A stretch of DNA of 6,324 nt from Bacteroidales bacterium. Its GTDB lineage: Bacteria; Bacteroidota; Bacteroidia; Bacteroidales; UBA932. Shown here one piece after another: positions 6,213-6,324 of the stretch (positions within the stretch are counted from its first letter, which is position 1; every line of letters begins with the position of its first letter). Under the pieces are notes generated by a model. That model was not told where the DNA came from and did not search any database. It worked only from the letters and a program-made list of their open reading frames with translations. The stretch is taken from NCBI GenBank assembly GCA_021443625.1, contig JABUTP010000022.1:12341-18664 (forward strand), in the 5' to 3' direction. A program made the position numbers and the translations under genes.

Positions 6213-6324
6213 GAGTGCCAGAATCTCCAGGGGAAGCATAACCGAGTCGGTGTCGGCCCTTGGCCACATCCGCCCCGTCAGGGAAGTCAAGATTTCTCCG
6301 GATGTGTCGGGGGAGATTGTGGAA
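6115..6324 (+). CDS. HlyD/RND-type periplasmic adaptor protein, first 70 codons (runs off right edge)
   Basis: N-terminal fragment of a membrane fusion protein that links an inner-membrane transporter to a TolC-like channel. ATG at 6115 begins 'MKPKFWAIATLAATVPVLL', a basic start plus a hydrophobic anchor to about residue 24; 'LTLC' is a poor lipobox, so a membrane anchor is likelier than a lipoprotein. The region from residue 35, 'ESARISRGSITESVSALG', then 'HIRPVREVKISPDVSGEIVE', is the classic adaptor N-terminal beta strand and start of the lipoyl-like/barrel-sandwich domain. No in-frame Met follows, and the anchor would be lost with a later start, so the long overlap (98 nt) with the channel gene appears real. 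It completes a tripartite ABC-adaptor-channel exporter with the upstream genes. Since only the start is seen, membership of the HlyD versus MacA/RND subgroup cannot be decided. Confidence 0.88.
   Translation, partial: MKPKFWAIATLAATVPVLLSLTLCNREKGIRIESARISRGSITESVSALGHIRPVREVKISPDVSGEIVE

Overview
The window looks like a chromosomal segment from a GC-rich gut-type Bacteroidales bacterium; an Alistipes/Rikenellaceae-like origin is only a guess. This rests on TAnnTTTG -7 promoter elements typical of Bacteroidota, A-rich leaders with no Shine-Dalgarno sequence, an IleRS with the GXHH signature, and a TolC-type protein with the 'NWGRSVD' style of Bacteroidota outer-membrane efflux proteins. No RNA gene, IS element, CRISPR array or phage gene was seen, and no gene-free stretch exceeds about 120 bases.

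Left part (1-1620). The minus strand carries the first 512 codons of ileS (isoleucyl-tRNA synthetase), which runs off the left edge. An 80-bp divergent intergenic region holds two tightly packed promoter-like motifs, one for ileS and one for the plus-strand neighbour.

Middle (1619-2107). This is a small four-helix CvpA-family inner-membrane protein, probably its own unit, followed by an inverted repeat that may end transcription.

Right part (2223-6324). This is a compact plus-strand operon that reads as a dedicated type I secretion locus for small peptides. It begins with a peptidase C39-containing ABC transporter (PCAT) whose protease triad and ATPase motifs are all intact. Two small genes follow, 64 and 57 codons long and 4 nt apart. 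Each encodes a short leader ending in Gly-Gly and then a hydrophobic/amphipathic, net-positive core of about 40 residues with GxxxG motifs. A TolC-family outer-membrane channel starts 6 nt later. A HlyD/RND-type periplasmic adaptor starts inside the 3' end of the channel gene and runs off the right edge.

Working model (inference): the ABC protein cuts each leader after Gly-Gly and pumps the core through the adaptor and TolC-like channel to the outside. This matches the logic of colicin V/microcin export, but here there are two candidate peptides resembling a class IIb two-peptide bacteriocin. No maturation enzyme and no clear immunity gene are visible in the window. The second peptide gene is short enough to be missed by common ORF length cutoffs.
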